Assembly (NCBI GenBank): GCA_016808115.1
Contig: JAEQBH010004419.1
Coordinates: 84,707 to 148,706 of the forward strand
DNA length: 64,000 nt
Origin: Tetrastigma voinierianum
Taxonomy: Eukaryota; Streptophyta; Magnoliopsida; Vitales; Vitaceae
Direction of reading: 5' to 3'
In this document: positions 11,618 through 21,839 of the stretch, piece by piece
How positions within the stretch are numbered: position 1 is the stretch's first letter
Layout: each line of letters opens with the position of its first letter
Made by a program: the position numbers and the translations under genes
The notes under the pieces: generated by a model
What the model saw: only the letters and a program-made list of their open reading frames with translations
What the model was told of the DNA's origin: nothing
The model's database searches: none

Positions 11618-12070
11618 ATGTGAACATTGGAATATTCATTTCGTTTGTTTCATAGTTTGATACCATCGTTTCTAAATTTCTTTGTTTCTTGAGATAATTT
11701 TGAGAAAAACCATTTGTTTTTTTCTTTTATGTTCTTCGTATTTTGTTTCTTTCTCAAGTATTCTCTGTTTATTTCTAAATATGTTTTTCTCATTGTCATC
11801 ATGTTGAGTCGAGAGGGCTCATCATTTGGTGACATCATTTGAGAAAATGCTGGGAGACCTATCTCGAGAGTTTTGAATGTTTGGTTCAATTTCCTTGTAT
11901 ATTTTAAATCCGAATAGTAGATGAATATTTACTTCTTCTAGATTTGGTGCTCGATCGAACATTTGATCTTCTGGAAGGAGTTCTAATTTCTAAATAAGAA
12001 TTAGAAGACCTTGCAGAATATGATCTTGTTAAGTTTTCTTTTCTTGGCTCAAAATTAATTTGAACATTTC
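11618..12070 (-). pseudogene. EPRV polyprotein remnant, MP-CP junction (copy 1)
   Basis: Continues the viral polyprotein upstream of the capsid piece. The minus frames at 11650-11889 (including NKWFFSKLSQETKKF) and 11904-12110 (SSNSYLEIRTPSRRSN) belong to the region between movement protein and capsid in caulimovirid polyproteins of this type; the far end of the second frame already runs into the LTR-C. The same Ser/Arg-rich motif recurs at about 61090-61140, and the DNA recurs at 43125-43560. The piece is bounded by the two insertions, the solo LTR-B and the LTR-C element. Confidence 0.65.
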
Positions 12071-14343
12071 TGTAAGACCTGAGAAATTCCAATTTCTGGA
12101 ATAAGGGCAAAATCGTAATTTTGATTACAAAATTGTAATTACGTTTAAAAATCCGTAATTAATTCTCTAGATCTCTACACCTAAACGATTTCACCGCTTG
12201 AATCGTTTCGCAAAATCGAAGTTAGCACGTAAAATTTTGCAATTTGTCGAGACAAGAGCTCTGTGACATTTTTCGGTGGCATCATGGCTCTCGTGCCGTG
12301 AAACGGCTGGCGACTAAAAGTCATATATAACAAGTACTCAAGTGTACCAGCAAGTGGTAAGGAGTAGAGAAATGATGGAAATGGACGGCCGAGATAGTGC
12401 CGAAAGTCAAAACTGGAGAAATAAAGGTATTATTTGATTTAATTGGAATAAATGATAATAAGGCCAAATTAGTAAACAGTAACCTATCTCCTTCATTAAA
12501 TCAAAAGGCAAAACGTGATTTTGGGGGAGGGAGAACCAGTAGCTTGCTGCAAACGAAAATGGTGATTCTAGAGAGAGAGTCTCTGACTTCTCTCTAGAAA
12601 TACACGCAACTGACCGTCGGGTTTTGACGGCATAAAGAGTGAAAACGCCCACAAGACGCCATGCGTGACCTGGCTTCAGTTTTCTACACCTCAAGAGGTA
12701 GGATTTTCTCTACTTGCGCTTTCTATTCCCATTTTTAAGGGTTTTTCGATGTTTCGTTAGTTTGAGGCCGTGAGGTTGCTTGACGTCCCAAAACATGGGA
12801 TCCTAATTGTGGGAATTTTCGATTTGGTCACTTGATCAGCCCGTGAAACACAAGGTTGTTTGGGTGTTTTTATTTCACCAAAATTGCTTTAAACCATGCT
12901 TGAAGTGAATAAATGCCTGAATGGTTATTGACTGGTCCCAAAACATGGACCGAATTATGGAAATATTTTTAGGACTTTTCGACAAATTTGCGGATAAAGG
13001 TGTGGACTGCTTAGGAGCTTTACATCATAATTTGTTCAATAAATTATGCTTTCGTGTTTATAAGATAGAAAATGGGGAAGAAATTTGGCTCCAAAAGGTG
13101 GAACCGAGGTTGATTATAAAGGCTGCCCGTACCCATCTGGTTTCGGACCGTTAAAATCAGTCCCGGTCAGGTGATTCGACAAAAATCACCCGTATGTGTT
13201 TGCGGTGCTTGATTTGTCAAATGAATGACTGAGTTCTGTGTGGTGTAGAAACTCAATAGGTTAATGCTTAATGAGTATTATCGATGAGGTCACAATTATG
13301 GGATTATAATTGTGTAGAGGTCATTGAGATGATTATGAATTGCTCAATTGAGCTAAGTCATGATGATTGATGTGTCAATTACATGCGTGTAATTGTAGTC
13401 GATTGAAAATATGCATATTGACATATTGTGTAAATGATTTGAAAACGGCATAATGCATTTTCATATGCACCGGGTAACCTAGGAATTAGGTATGAAAAAG
13501 TACTGACATGGATTTTTGTAAAAACGGGCATGTTTGCGAAAGGAATTTCACAGGATGATATTCCGGAGAATCAATGAGATGGGCCAAATGCATCATTTCG
13601 ACGAGGACCATGACCTTCCTAAAGCTCATCAACCACTCACCTCTGAGGGTAGTCCATTATTTCCATCAATGATTTTGTAGTGTGCTAAGAACAACTGGTT
13701 TTGTTTTTGAAATGATTTATTTCTTTCTTCACATGGCTTAGGCAAGTGTGAGTGAGCTCATGAGGACTCGTGACATGGGGATGACATGGTGACATTCAAG
13801 TAGATCACGATTTACCGAGTGTGTGTTTAATTTGGAGCATTGCACGCACTTAGGTGGTGAGTAGCCCACTTTAGGCGCGATTCTCCCACCAGCTTTAGCT
13901 CACCCCGTCGTGGGACCCCCTATTTCAGGTACAAAGAGCGCTCGAGGAGACAACCTACTTTGAGGTTGGATTTCAAGCAGCTTCTGCCAGGGTTTGATAT
14001 TTTCGACATAACATGTATTAGAATTGTAGATTTTAATATATGTTAATATATGTTTGTATAAAAGTGTAAATAAACTATGGAATTATTGGGAGATAATTGG
14101 AGAATAGTTGGTATGTTTTTATGAGTATTGGTTTATGAGCCCAAGAGGCATTTTTACTCATGTTGGGATTATATTGGTACCATTGACCGCTTGGGGATGT
14201 GTATACGCAGGCATCAGATTGGGTAGAGCTCCCGTACAAAGGAGACTCATTCGATTTTTCTAGTGGCGTCTGCAACCCTACCTCCACTCTGTATTCCGCA
14301 GGTTGATTCGTAGTCAACGGACCCCTGCCTTGGGGCGCCATCA
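12071..14343 (+). repeat. 5' LTR of the non-autonomous LTR-C element
   Basis: Begins TGTAAGACCTGAG and ends GGCGCCATCA just before the PBS. It pairs with 16745-19025, with scattered substitutions and indels. It contains one copy of the GAGGGTAGTCC box near 13645, where other LTR-C members carry several in tandem. The open frames inside it (such as 12397-12597 and 12921-13154) are not conserved as frames between the two LTRs. Confidence 0.9.
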
Positions 14344-14345
14344 CT

Positions 14346-14360
14346 TGGTATCGTAGCTTA
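14346..14360 (+). other. Primer binding site of the LTR-C element
   Basis: TGGTATCGTAGCTTA, two bases after the LTR, close to the initiator-Met tRNA complement TGGTATCAGAGC. The related coding element has the unaltered form at 57108-57122. Confidence 0.8.
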
Positions 14361-15130
14361 AGGTAAATGACATCTCTGGAGCCTTGTGGTGTAGTTATAG
14401 TGTACTCGATACCGGGCCACACAACTGCACGAGCTAAGGTATACATTACCAGAGCGTGGCCGGGCATGAGCCTAGGATATGCAGTTGCAGTGTAGTGCCC
14501 GGTTAGGATTGATCTGGCGTTTGAAATCTCGATACCAAACTTTCACAAACTTGGTATCGTGAGCATAGTAAACTGCCACCTAAGGTCAGGACTCGGGGTT
14601 CAGCCACGTCATGAACGGGAACTGTGTATGTGGAAACCTATGGATTGAGGATTTGGCTAAGGCCATAGTCTTAAGAGATAAGAACATCACCACTAGGTGT
14701 GGTTCCCGATGTTAGGCTTCTAGGTATGAGATTACCTAGGAAAGGCAATTCGAAACAAAAAACTAACACTGTAAGATGTGTTTTCAGGTGTGATCATGTG
14801 GATTGATGAATGGTTGTATGTATGTGTTTGGTGTGTATGACATGTTGTATGTGTGATGTGAATGTTTGTGTGCTTAGGTAGATAGCACATAGGCATGTTG
14901 GAAAACAAACCTTGGAGTTTACAATGTGTAAACTGGAACAAGAAATAAGTAAAATAAATTTAAGCAATTTATTTTGCTCATTTGGGAATGAAAAATATAT
15001 ATATCAAAAAAGATGAAATAAATTTTAATAAATTTATCAGGTAATCGAAAATGAAAGAAAATAAATAAATATATTTTTTAGTATTTTCCGGTCGAAAGAA
15101 AAAGAAAAAAAGGGAAAAAATGGTGCAGAA
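14361..15130 (+). other. Leader of the LTR-C element
   Basis: Non-coding leader. Around 14780-14890 it is rich in TGTG and ATGT and includes a GATAGCACATAGG stretch that recurs at 63608-63629 and, more loosely, in the minus-strand leader at about 56860. The stretch 14980-15120 is A/T-rich (ATAAATAAATAT). No protein domain is seen; the minus frame at 14075-14467 straddles the LTR end and is not a gene. Confidence 0.6.
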
Positions 15131-15139
15131 TCGAAATGG

Positions 15140-15500
15140 CTATCGCTTCATCGAGTACGAGGTCAAGTTACCGGCCGGGCCGGGCAGCGCGGCCAGCGAA
15201 GCGTAGGCGCTGGGCGCCTGGGCGCAGCGGGCACGCGGAGGATTCGGGCGCACAAGGCCGGGCGTGGCACGGCGCGAGCGCGCAGCGTAGCCAGCTGCCA
15301 ACAAGCACGCAGGCAGGAGGCGGCCGCAAATTTCGGGGCTCGCAGGGCGCCGGGCGCGCAGCGAGCGGCACCCAAGATGGGAGCCGGAGCGCCGGGCGGG
15401 CGCGGGCGCGGGCAGCGGGCAGTGTGGGCGCGCGCAGGCGTCGCTTGCGGCCCGTGCGCGCCGTGCAGTCACAAAGGTGCTTCGGTGCACCCGACTCGCC
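15140..15500 (+). other. GC-rich island in the LTR-C leader
   Basis: An abrupt block of G/C-rich sequence lies between A/T-rich flanks and holds overlapping open frames on both strands. Their products are Arg/Ala/Gly/Pro-rich and low-complexity, as expected when a GC-rich sequence has few stop codons. I do not accept them as genes. Blocks of the same kind lie in the leader of the coding LTR-C element (56225-56580) and in the LTR-B element (35450-36240). Confidence 0.7.
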
Positions 15501-15574
15501 ATTCATTGCCTGACTCCTATTTTCCCGAGTCACTAAATGAACATCGGTTCACTAAATTTTTTCGAAAAAAATAA

Positions 15575-16730
15575 AATAAAATAAAAAATATATTAAAATA
15601 AAATAAAATAAAATAAATTTTGATAAAATTTAAAATAAATTTTCAAAATTACTTTTGAAAATAAAATTTTGTTGAAAACAATATTTAAACGCGAAATTGA
15701 TTGCGATACAATCAAGTTACGTAGGCGATTAGTGTTCCTGACTGTGGTTATGCCTGTAGACATCAGATTGGATTTTAACTACCAATTGAAATCGTAATTG
15801 CGCGGAAGGCGTGAGGGAATTATATGCATGGTGAAATGCGATAGGAAAAGGTAACACTATACGCGGGTTACGACCTTAGGGATTCGGGGTACCGAAATGA
15901 ACAAGAAAGTTTAGAACCTTATTGAAATAAATGAATTGAGTGGTTGGAAATTTAGTGCCACTTAGGAAATGAACTGTCGCTTACGGTTGTCAAGTCTATT
16001 AGTAATCAAAAGATTCAGATACTAGTTAGGACTGAAATGAAAGTTAAACGACACTGGGAGCTCTATGGGTGTAGTTATAAGTTTAGTCCTCGATACAAGC
16101 TTCACAAATTTCCTTGCATCGAGGGATCAAGACGCCCATGGATGCCACACCACATTCTTAGTACTTCGCGGATTCGCCACATAAGCCGTGGTCGAGCTGC
16201 AGGGTCAAGGTCCACCACAGGATTTGTGTCGAGAGTTCGGTCAGTCAAGTGCATGACGTGTTACCATTGCCGCTACCGACACATATGAGGCTAGAGGTCC
16301 CAGGAGGCGAGATCTCAAGGGTACAGGATCGAGCTGCCGGATTAGTCGAATATGCGTGGCACGTCCCTACTCAGAATTGTCGACTAGCGTAGGGTGTTTA
16401 AATCGATGCATCATGTTCATTCATTAATGCATCTTGTGATAAGTTCGGGCATAGAGGCGGAGGCCTTTAGAAAAGCTCGTGATATATTAAAATTTCGCTT
16501 ATAGGATGTAGGGAGAGATTTGATTTCTAAAGATCAGAAGCCATAACTAAGCGCGGGTGTACATATTGGTTGTTGATGTCGTCTGACATTTTGATGAGAT
16601 GACAACCATCTAAGACAGACTGGGACTCCAATGTGGGTCATCATACTGATACCTGGCCTTGGAGTTAGGTAAGTTACATATGCACATGGTTGATGTGTAT
16701 AGCGTAGAATTTCTCGACTTAAATTCCTTT
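15575..16730 (+). other. Non-coding 3' interior of the LTR-C element
   Basis: Starts with repeats of AAAAT (about 15565-15625) and then becomes ordinary sequence with no recognisable gag, pol or other domain. The stretch at about 16440-16700 (including GTTGATGTCGT, GACAACCATCT and ATATGCACATGGTTGATG) recurs in the interior of the LTR-B element at about 36640-36770 and 38268-38290, although the two elements have different LTRs. The 83-residue frame at 16037-16288 has no recognisable family. Confidence 0.6.
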
Positions 16731-16744
16731 AAGGAGGGGGAGAG
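16731..16744 (+). other. Polypurine tract
   Basis: AAGGAGGGGGAGAG ends directly at the 3' LTR start. It primes plus-strand synthesis in LTR elements. The equivalent tracts are at 48981-48994 (minus) and 38325-38335. Confidence 0.85.
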
Positions 16745-19025
16745 TGTAAGACCCGAGAAATTCCAATTCTTGGAATAAGGGAAAAATCGTAATTTTGATT
16801 ACAAAATTGTACTACGCTTAAAACTGGGTACCAATTCTCTAGATCTCATGAAGAAACGATTTCCACCGCTTGACTGCCTCGCAAAATCTAGTTAGCACGT
16901 AAAATTTTGCAATTTGTCGAGACAAAGATAACTATGATCAAGCCGAGGCATCACGGTCGTGTCGAAAAACGGTTTTCGATGTGACGAAAAGTCATATATA
17001 ACAAGTACTCATGTACCATAAGTGGTATGAGTAGAGAAATGATGGAAATGGACGGCCGAGATAGTGCCGAAAGTCAAAACTGGAGAAATAAAGGTATTAT
17101 TTGATTTTAATTGAATAAATGATAATAAGGCCAAATTAGGTAAACAAAAGAACCTATCTCCTTCATTAAATCAAAAGGCAAACGCGATTTTGGGGAGGGA
17201 GAACCAGTGAGTTTCGTTACAAACGAAATGTGATTCTAGAGAGTCTCACTTCTCTCTCTAGAAATACACGCACTGGACCGTTGATTTTGACGGAGCGTAA
17301 GGGAAACGCTCTACGCTCGAGTTAAAAGGCGCGTGGACATCTAGGCTCATGAAGTTTTTTGGGATGTTCCCATATGATCTTCCCACCTGGCGCTTTTATT
17401 CCCCATTTTTAAGGGCTTTCTGATGTTTCTCGTTAGTTTGAGGCCGTGAGGGTCAGTTGATCGTCCCAAAAACATGGGACCGACTAGGGAATTTTCTGGG
17501 ATTTTCGTCGTCGTGACTGTCCGTAAAATCGTATTGTTCTGGGTGTTTTTATTTCACCAAAATTGCTTTAAACCATGCTTGAAGTGAATAAATGCCTGGA
17601 GCATATCGATCGGTCCCAAAACATGGGACCGAATATGGTGGAAATATTTTTTAGATCTTTTGGACAGCCGCGGATAAGTGTGGACTGCTTGGGAAGCTTT
17701 GTATCATAATTTGTTCAATAGAATTATGCTTTGGTGTTTATAAGATAGGAAATGGGTAAAAATTCGGTTCCAAAGGTGGAACCGGGGTTGGTTTATGTGG
17801 GCTGCGAGTGGACAGCCTTCTTGGGTTGGGATATTAAAATCAGTCCGGGTTGTGTTAGACCAATCGTCCATGTGTTGTGTGCTTGATTTGTTGAAATGAA
17901 TGGCTTGAGTTTTGTGTGGTGTAGAAATCAATAGGTTAATGTAATGGTATTAGTATGGGGTCACAATTATATGAATATAATTGTGTGTAAGAAGTCGTGG
18001 AGATGATTATGAATTGCTCGATTAAAATTTAAGTTGGGTGATGATTGATGTGTTGAATTACATCGTGTAATTGTAGTTGATTGAAAATATCACGCTATTG
18101 ACATATTGTGTAAATGATTTTGAAAATGGCATAATGCATTTTCATATGCACTGGGTAACCTAGAATTAGGTGCGAGTGCATGACATGGATTTTTGTAAAA
18201 ACGGGCATGTTTGCGAAAGGAATTTCACAGGATGATATTCCGGAGAATTGGGTTGGGAGATGGGCCAACAGATCATTTCGGATGAGGACCATGACTGTTT
18301 CGGAAAGCTCACCAACCAATTCACCTCGGAGGGTGATCATTATTTACTGAACATTTCGGTGAGTGTATTTTCAAAGACAACGGGTTTTGTTTTGAAAATG
18401 ATTATTTTCTCAGCATACATGGCTTAGAGCGAGTGTGAGTGAGTCGGTGGGACTCTAGTGACATGGGGATGACATGTAGACATTCAGAGTGGGATCACGT
18501 ATTTGCTTGAGTGTGTGTTTAATTTAGACATTACTTTGCACTTAGGGTGGTGAAGTAGCCAGCAGGGTGATTCTCCTGTGAGCTAGCTCACCAGTGATAG
18601 GACCCCCTTTATTTTTCGGTCTGGCGCTCGAATGACTCATTTTGAGGTTGATTTTGAAGAAGCCGGTTTGTGGCTTGATAGTTTTTGGACATAACATGTA
18701 TTAGAATTGTAGATTTTAATATATGTTAATATATGTTTGTATAAAAGTGTAAATAAACTATGGAATTATTGGGAGATAATTGGAGAATAGTTGGTATGTT
18801 TTATGATTATTGGTTTATAGACTGAGGGCATTTTTACTCATGTTGGGATTATATTGCAATTGTGGAATTTGCTTGGGACAGGTATATGCGAGTGCAGTAT
18901 TTGGGTAGAGCTCCAGGTACAAAGGAGACTGCAGATTTTCTAAAGTGGCGTCAGGGCAACCTACCTCCACTTGTATTCGAGGAGTTGATGGGTGAGTCAG
19001 CGGACCCGGGTTTTAAGGCGTCACA
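16745..19025 (+). repeat. 3' LTR of the non-autonomous LTR-C element
   Basis: Begins TGTAAGACCCGAG and ends GGCGTCACA; 2,281 bp. It is followed by the ATTTC target duplication and then viral sequence. Compared with the 5' LTR it has many short indels and substitutions. The 113-residue plus frame at 18862-19203 crosses the LTR/virus boundary and is a chance frame. Confidence 0.9.
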
Positions 19026-19030
19026 ATTTC

Positions 19031-19866
19031 CTTGTCCATCTTCTATTATGGATAGAGTTTGGTTGTTGATCGGTTTTGGAGCTAAGAGTTGTTTGAAATT
19101 CCATTCGAGGATTGTGTTAAACATTTCCCATGGAATGAGTTTTGGAGTATATTTGTTAGAATTTTTCTCATTTGCTTGCCCAGTGTGTTTGATCTTTTGG
19201 TGAGGACAAAGGCAATTGGGATTAACTTCTTAGGAGTCATTACTTTGTAGTATACCACAGCTATACTATAAGTATATTCTTGACCTAGGATCCATGTCAT
19301 AATTTTGAGTTTGAATGTTTAAGTTAAGGCTTTATGAATGCTCTTATCATTCGCTACGAGTCTGACTTCCCCAGATTTGGATACTTAGTGAAATCTAGGT
19401 CAAGCTTGATGTATTTGTTTCCATTAATCCTAAAGGGAATCTGGAATTTATTTTATGTCTTACATCAACGAACTTATATACATATAGGATTGTCTAACCT
19501 AACTGGTTAAGGGTTTTATTTCTTACTGGATAGCTCTATATGTAGAATTTTGAATTTTCTTTGAATTTGTTCTAGATCCTTAAGATCCTAGAAGTTCAAT
19601 AGTTCTGTCTCGGAACCTATTAGACAAATATTTCGAGATTTTGATTCTATAATCTTTTTGAATTCAAAAGTTCCTATTTTTGTATAGTTCTTTAATATTT
19701 TGTTTTGGCATTTCCAGTTTTGATATCTTGTTTGATCTTCTATAGAGAAAGCAGAAAGTTTGTTTTCATTGTTGGGTGTTTTCTTGTATTTGTCTTAATT
19801 GTTCATCTATCTGGATGAACTAGTAGCTGAACTAGTACCTACAAATTTTTTGATGAGATTTGACAT
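19031..19866 (-). pseudogene. EPRV movement-protein remnant (copy 1)
   Basis: The likely start codon is at 19866 (minus), 180 bp after the viral PBS. It opens with MSNLIKKFVGTSSATSSS and reaches a stop in that frame, with the match continuing beyond. Toward the end, the frame at 19082-19300 contains KLIPIAFVLTKRSN, which I associate with the C-terminal part of caulimovirid movement proteins of the Florendovirus-like type. It is cut at 19030 by the LTR-C element and continues at 12070. Movement proteins form tubules through plasmodesmata for cell-to-cell spread. Copy 2 (43566-44394) has different frame breaks. Neither is intact. Confidence 0.6.
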
Positions 19867-20045
19867 TTCTATCCTTTCTATAATAATTGGGATTCTAACA
19901 CTTAGAGGGACCACCACTGGGACCACCTACCACACACGAGGGCTTTACGGTGACAGCGGATACCTTGGGTTATTAAGCACTAAGCGTGGGAATTACAATT
20001 ATTTTGAAAGAATACAAATACAAAATTAATCAAAAATTTTGCCAG

Positions 20046-20063
20046 AACTTGGCTCTGATACCA
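20046..20063 (-). other. EPRV primer binding site (copy 1)
   Basis: On the minus strand the sequence is TGGTATCAGAGCCAAGTT, an unaltered match to the initiator-Met tRNA complement over its first 13 bases. In caulimovirids this site marks nucleotide 1 of the circular genome and lies in the leader ahead of the MP reading frame, which is the arrangement here. Confidence 0.85.
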
Positions 20064-20800
20064 ATTCTCTACAGGACCTTAAACAATTTGAACATATATA
20101 TTTTGAGCGGTAAATATTAAAATTTTGAAGCTGAGTAACGATAAATTTGATTTCTTCAAAAGTCGCGTTGTAACAACGGGTTTCTGTTTAAACACCACTA
20201 GTGGGTTCAAGGAGGTTTGAGGTTTCCAAGCTGATACTATTTGAAGTTGAATATATTTGAACAAACATGGCATTGTACAATTTTGAATCAAATAAGAACG
20301 ATGTGAAATTTGAATTGAAATTTATTGAACTGAAAACACAAACTTTGATGCAGAAGCTTTTGATCGGAAAGCTTAGTAAGCAAAGTTGGATACAAAGACT
20401 CTCAGGCTTCTCTCTCTAACACTTCATCTCCTCTAAAGCGCTTATCACCTTGTCAGGGAGTGGCCCCTCCTTATATAGGAAATTTTTTGGATTTGAAATA
20501 AAAACTTTGGCGATCCACACGGTGGATCACATGTGAGCTTTTGAGTCACATACTTTTGAATCACTGTCTCTTGCTTTTTGAAGAGTCACACACTTTTGTG
20601 TAAACAATTTTGTTTTCATACGCAAGTGGAGCTTTGCTTTTTGAAAGTGGGGACAGCTTGTCAGCTTGATTTGAAATGATCTAAGATGCTATCACACCAC
20701 TTGTGGGTCAGTTGTTCCATTCTTCATTCATCTTTGTCGGAAAGCATCGAATTGATTTCTTAGATTTTGAACTGTACATTCTACGAGGCAAAGGCTTTTG
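20064..20800 (-). promoter_or_regulatory. EPRV intergenic region, promoter and leader (copy 1)
   Basis: Lies between the C-terminal domain of one viral unit (right) and the PBS and MP of the next (left). A TATA box with context CCTATATAAGGAGG lies on the minus strand at 20469-20482, resembling the TATATAAGGA core of caulimovirid pregenomic promoters. It is about 400 bp upstream of the PBS. The same arrangement occurs in copy 2. No gene is seen here; the minus frame at 20079-20291 is leader sequence. Activity cannot be judged from sequence alone. Confidence 0.6.
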
Positions 20801-21652
20801 AGATGTTGATATCCTCCTTATCATCCTTTACTGAGGGAGTGAAGGGAGGTCGTAGCACATGTCTTCATTTTCTTCGGAAGAGAATTTGTCTTGCTTCTTT
20901 GTGTCATCCTCGTCTGATGCAGTCGTGAGTTTTGAAGCGTCTGTCGCCTGCTTGGATTTGTTTGAGATAGGCCTTATAAAATTTGTATTTGAAGGAAATG
21001 GGTTTCTTGTTATTGGGCACGGCAAGGTTGGGACCAAACAGGTACCTTGGCGCTGAAGAAGAGGGCTTTCAAATTGGGCTTTTCGGCTTCAGTCCATTTT
21101 TTGACAGCATCAAAGCTTTGGGCTTCAGAGATTTTGAAAGCGGCCCACCATTTGATTTTGAATTCCCTAGCCAAAAACTTAGGGAATGGGCTTGGATGGG
21201 ATGATGGGTACCACAATCCCAACAAAGTCAAGGAGTTGTAATTGAGAACAAAAAGAAAGTGAATAGCTATTTCCGGGAGGAAAAAGCTTTCACGGTTGAT
21301 TAAATAATCAAAACTTTTGGTGATTTCGGGACGAAAATATTTGGATTAGCTCCATAAGAAGCCATCATTCAAAACCCGATTTGGAAAAGTTTTGAACTTT
21401 TTCATCGAGTTAAAACCAAGAATGAGTTTTGGCACGTCTGAAAGTATGGTACCAAGCATTTTTGTAGTCATAAAAATCAAAAGTTTGAGGATCAAAATGT
21501 TCAGAAAGTCTTTTGTGGGTAAAAATATTTTGACCCCAATCTTTTTCATTAATGACTTTGAAATTTTACATTTTGAGTAAAAGCAAGTCATTACCCTCGG
21601 GAGTTCATGACATGAGATATTTAGACAGACTAAGTATCTCACAGTATGAATC
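20800..21652 (-). pseudogene. EPRV polyprotein C-terminal domain remnant (copy 1)
   Basis: The end of the preceding viral unit. Frames at 21346-21642, 21010-21231 (FPKFLAREFKIKWW) and 20828-21037 belong to a domain that follows RNase H in this viral type and contains a Trp/Phe-rich stretch. The same domain is at 45400-46180 in copy 2, where it directly follows RNase H. I know of this extension only by resemblance and cannot name its function. The domain is truncated on the right by the TA microsatellite. Confidence 0.5.
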
Positions 21653-21653
21653 C

Positions 21654-21700
<47 letters not shown>

Positions 21701-21839
21701 CTATATATAAATATCTATATATATATATATATAAATCTATATATAAATATCTATAGATAGATATCTATATATATAGATTTTATATATCTATATATATATA
21801 TATAGATATGTATATATATATATATATATAGATATGTAT
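21653..21839. repeat. TA-type microsatellite
   Basis: Long (TA)n with ATATCTATATATA variants. It begins where copy 1 of the duplication stops matching copy 2, and continues at 24942-25065 on the other side of the solo LTR-A. Confidence 0.95.

Larger units (their letters stand above)
12071..19025 (+). mobile_element. Non-autonomous LTR-C element (LARD-like), 6,955 bp
   Basis: A complete element: 5' LTR 12071-14343, PBS 14346-14360, a 2.4-kb interior without gag or pol, polypurine tract 16731-16744, and 3' LTR 16745-19025. The target duplication ATTTC lies at 12066-12070 and 19026-19030. The matching empty site is preserved at 43561 in the other duplication copy. LTRs and leader resemble those of the coding element at 47090-59125, so that family could have supplied the proteins. 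The interior carries a GC-rich island but no retrotransposon domain. It interrupts the EPRV MP region. Confidence 0.9.

Noticed and set aside
15136..15574. Overlapping 60-125-residue frames on both strands of the GC-rich island
   Set aside because: Arg/Ala/Gly-rich low-complexity products on both strands at once, explained by rarity of stop codons in GC-rich DNA; no known domain.
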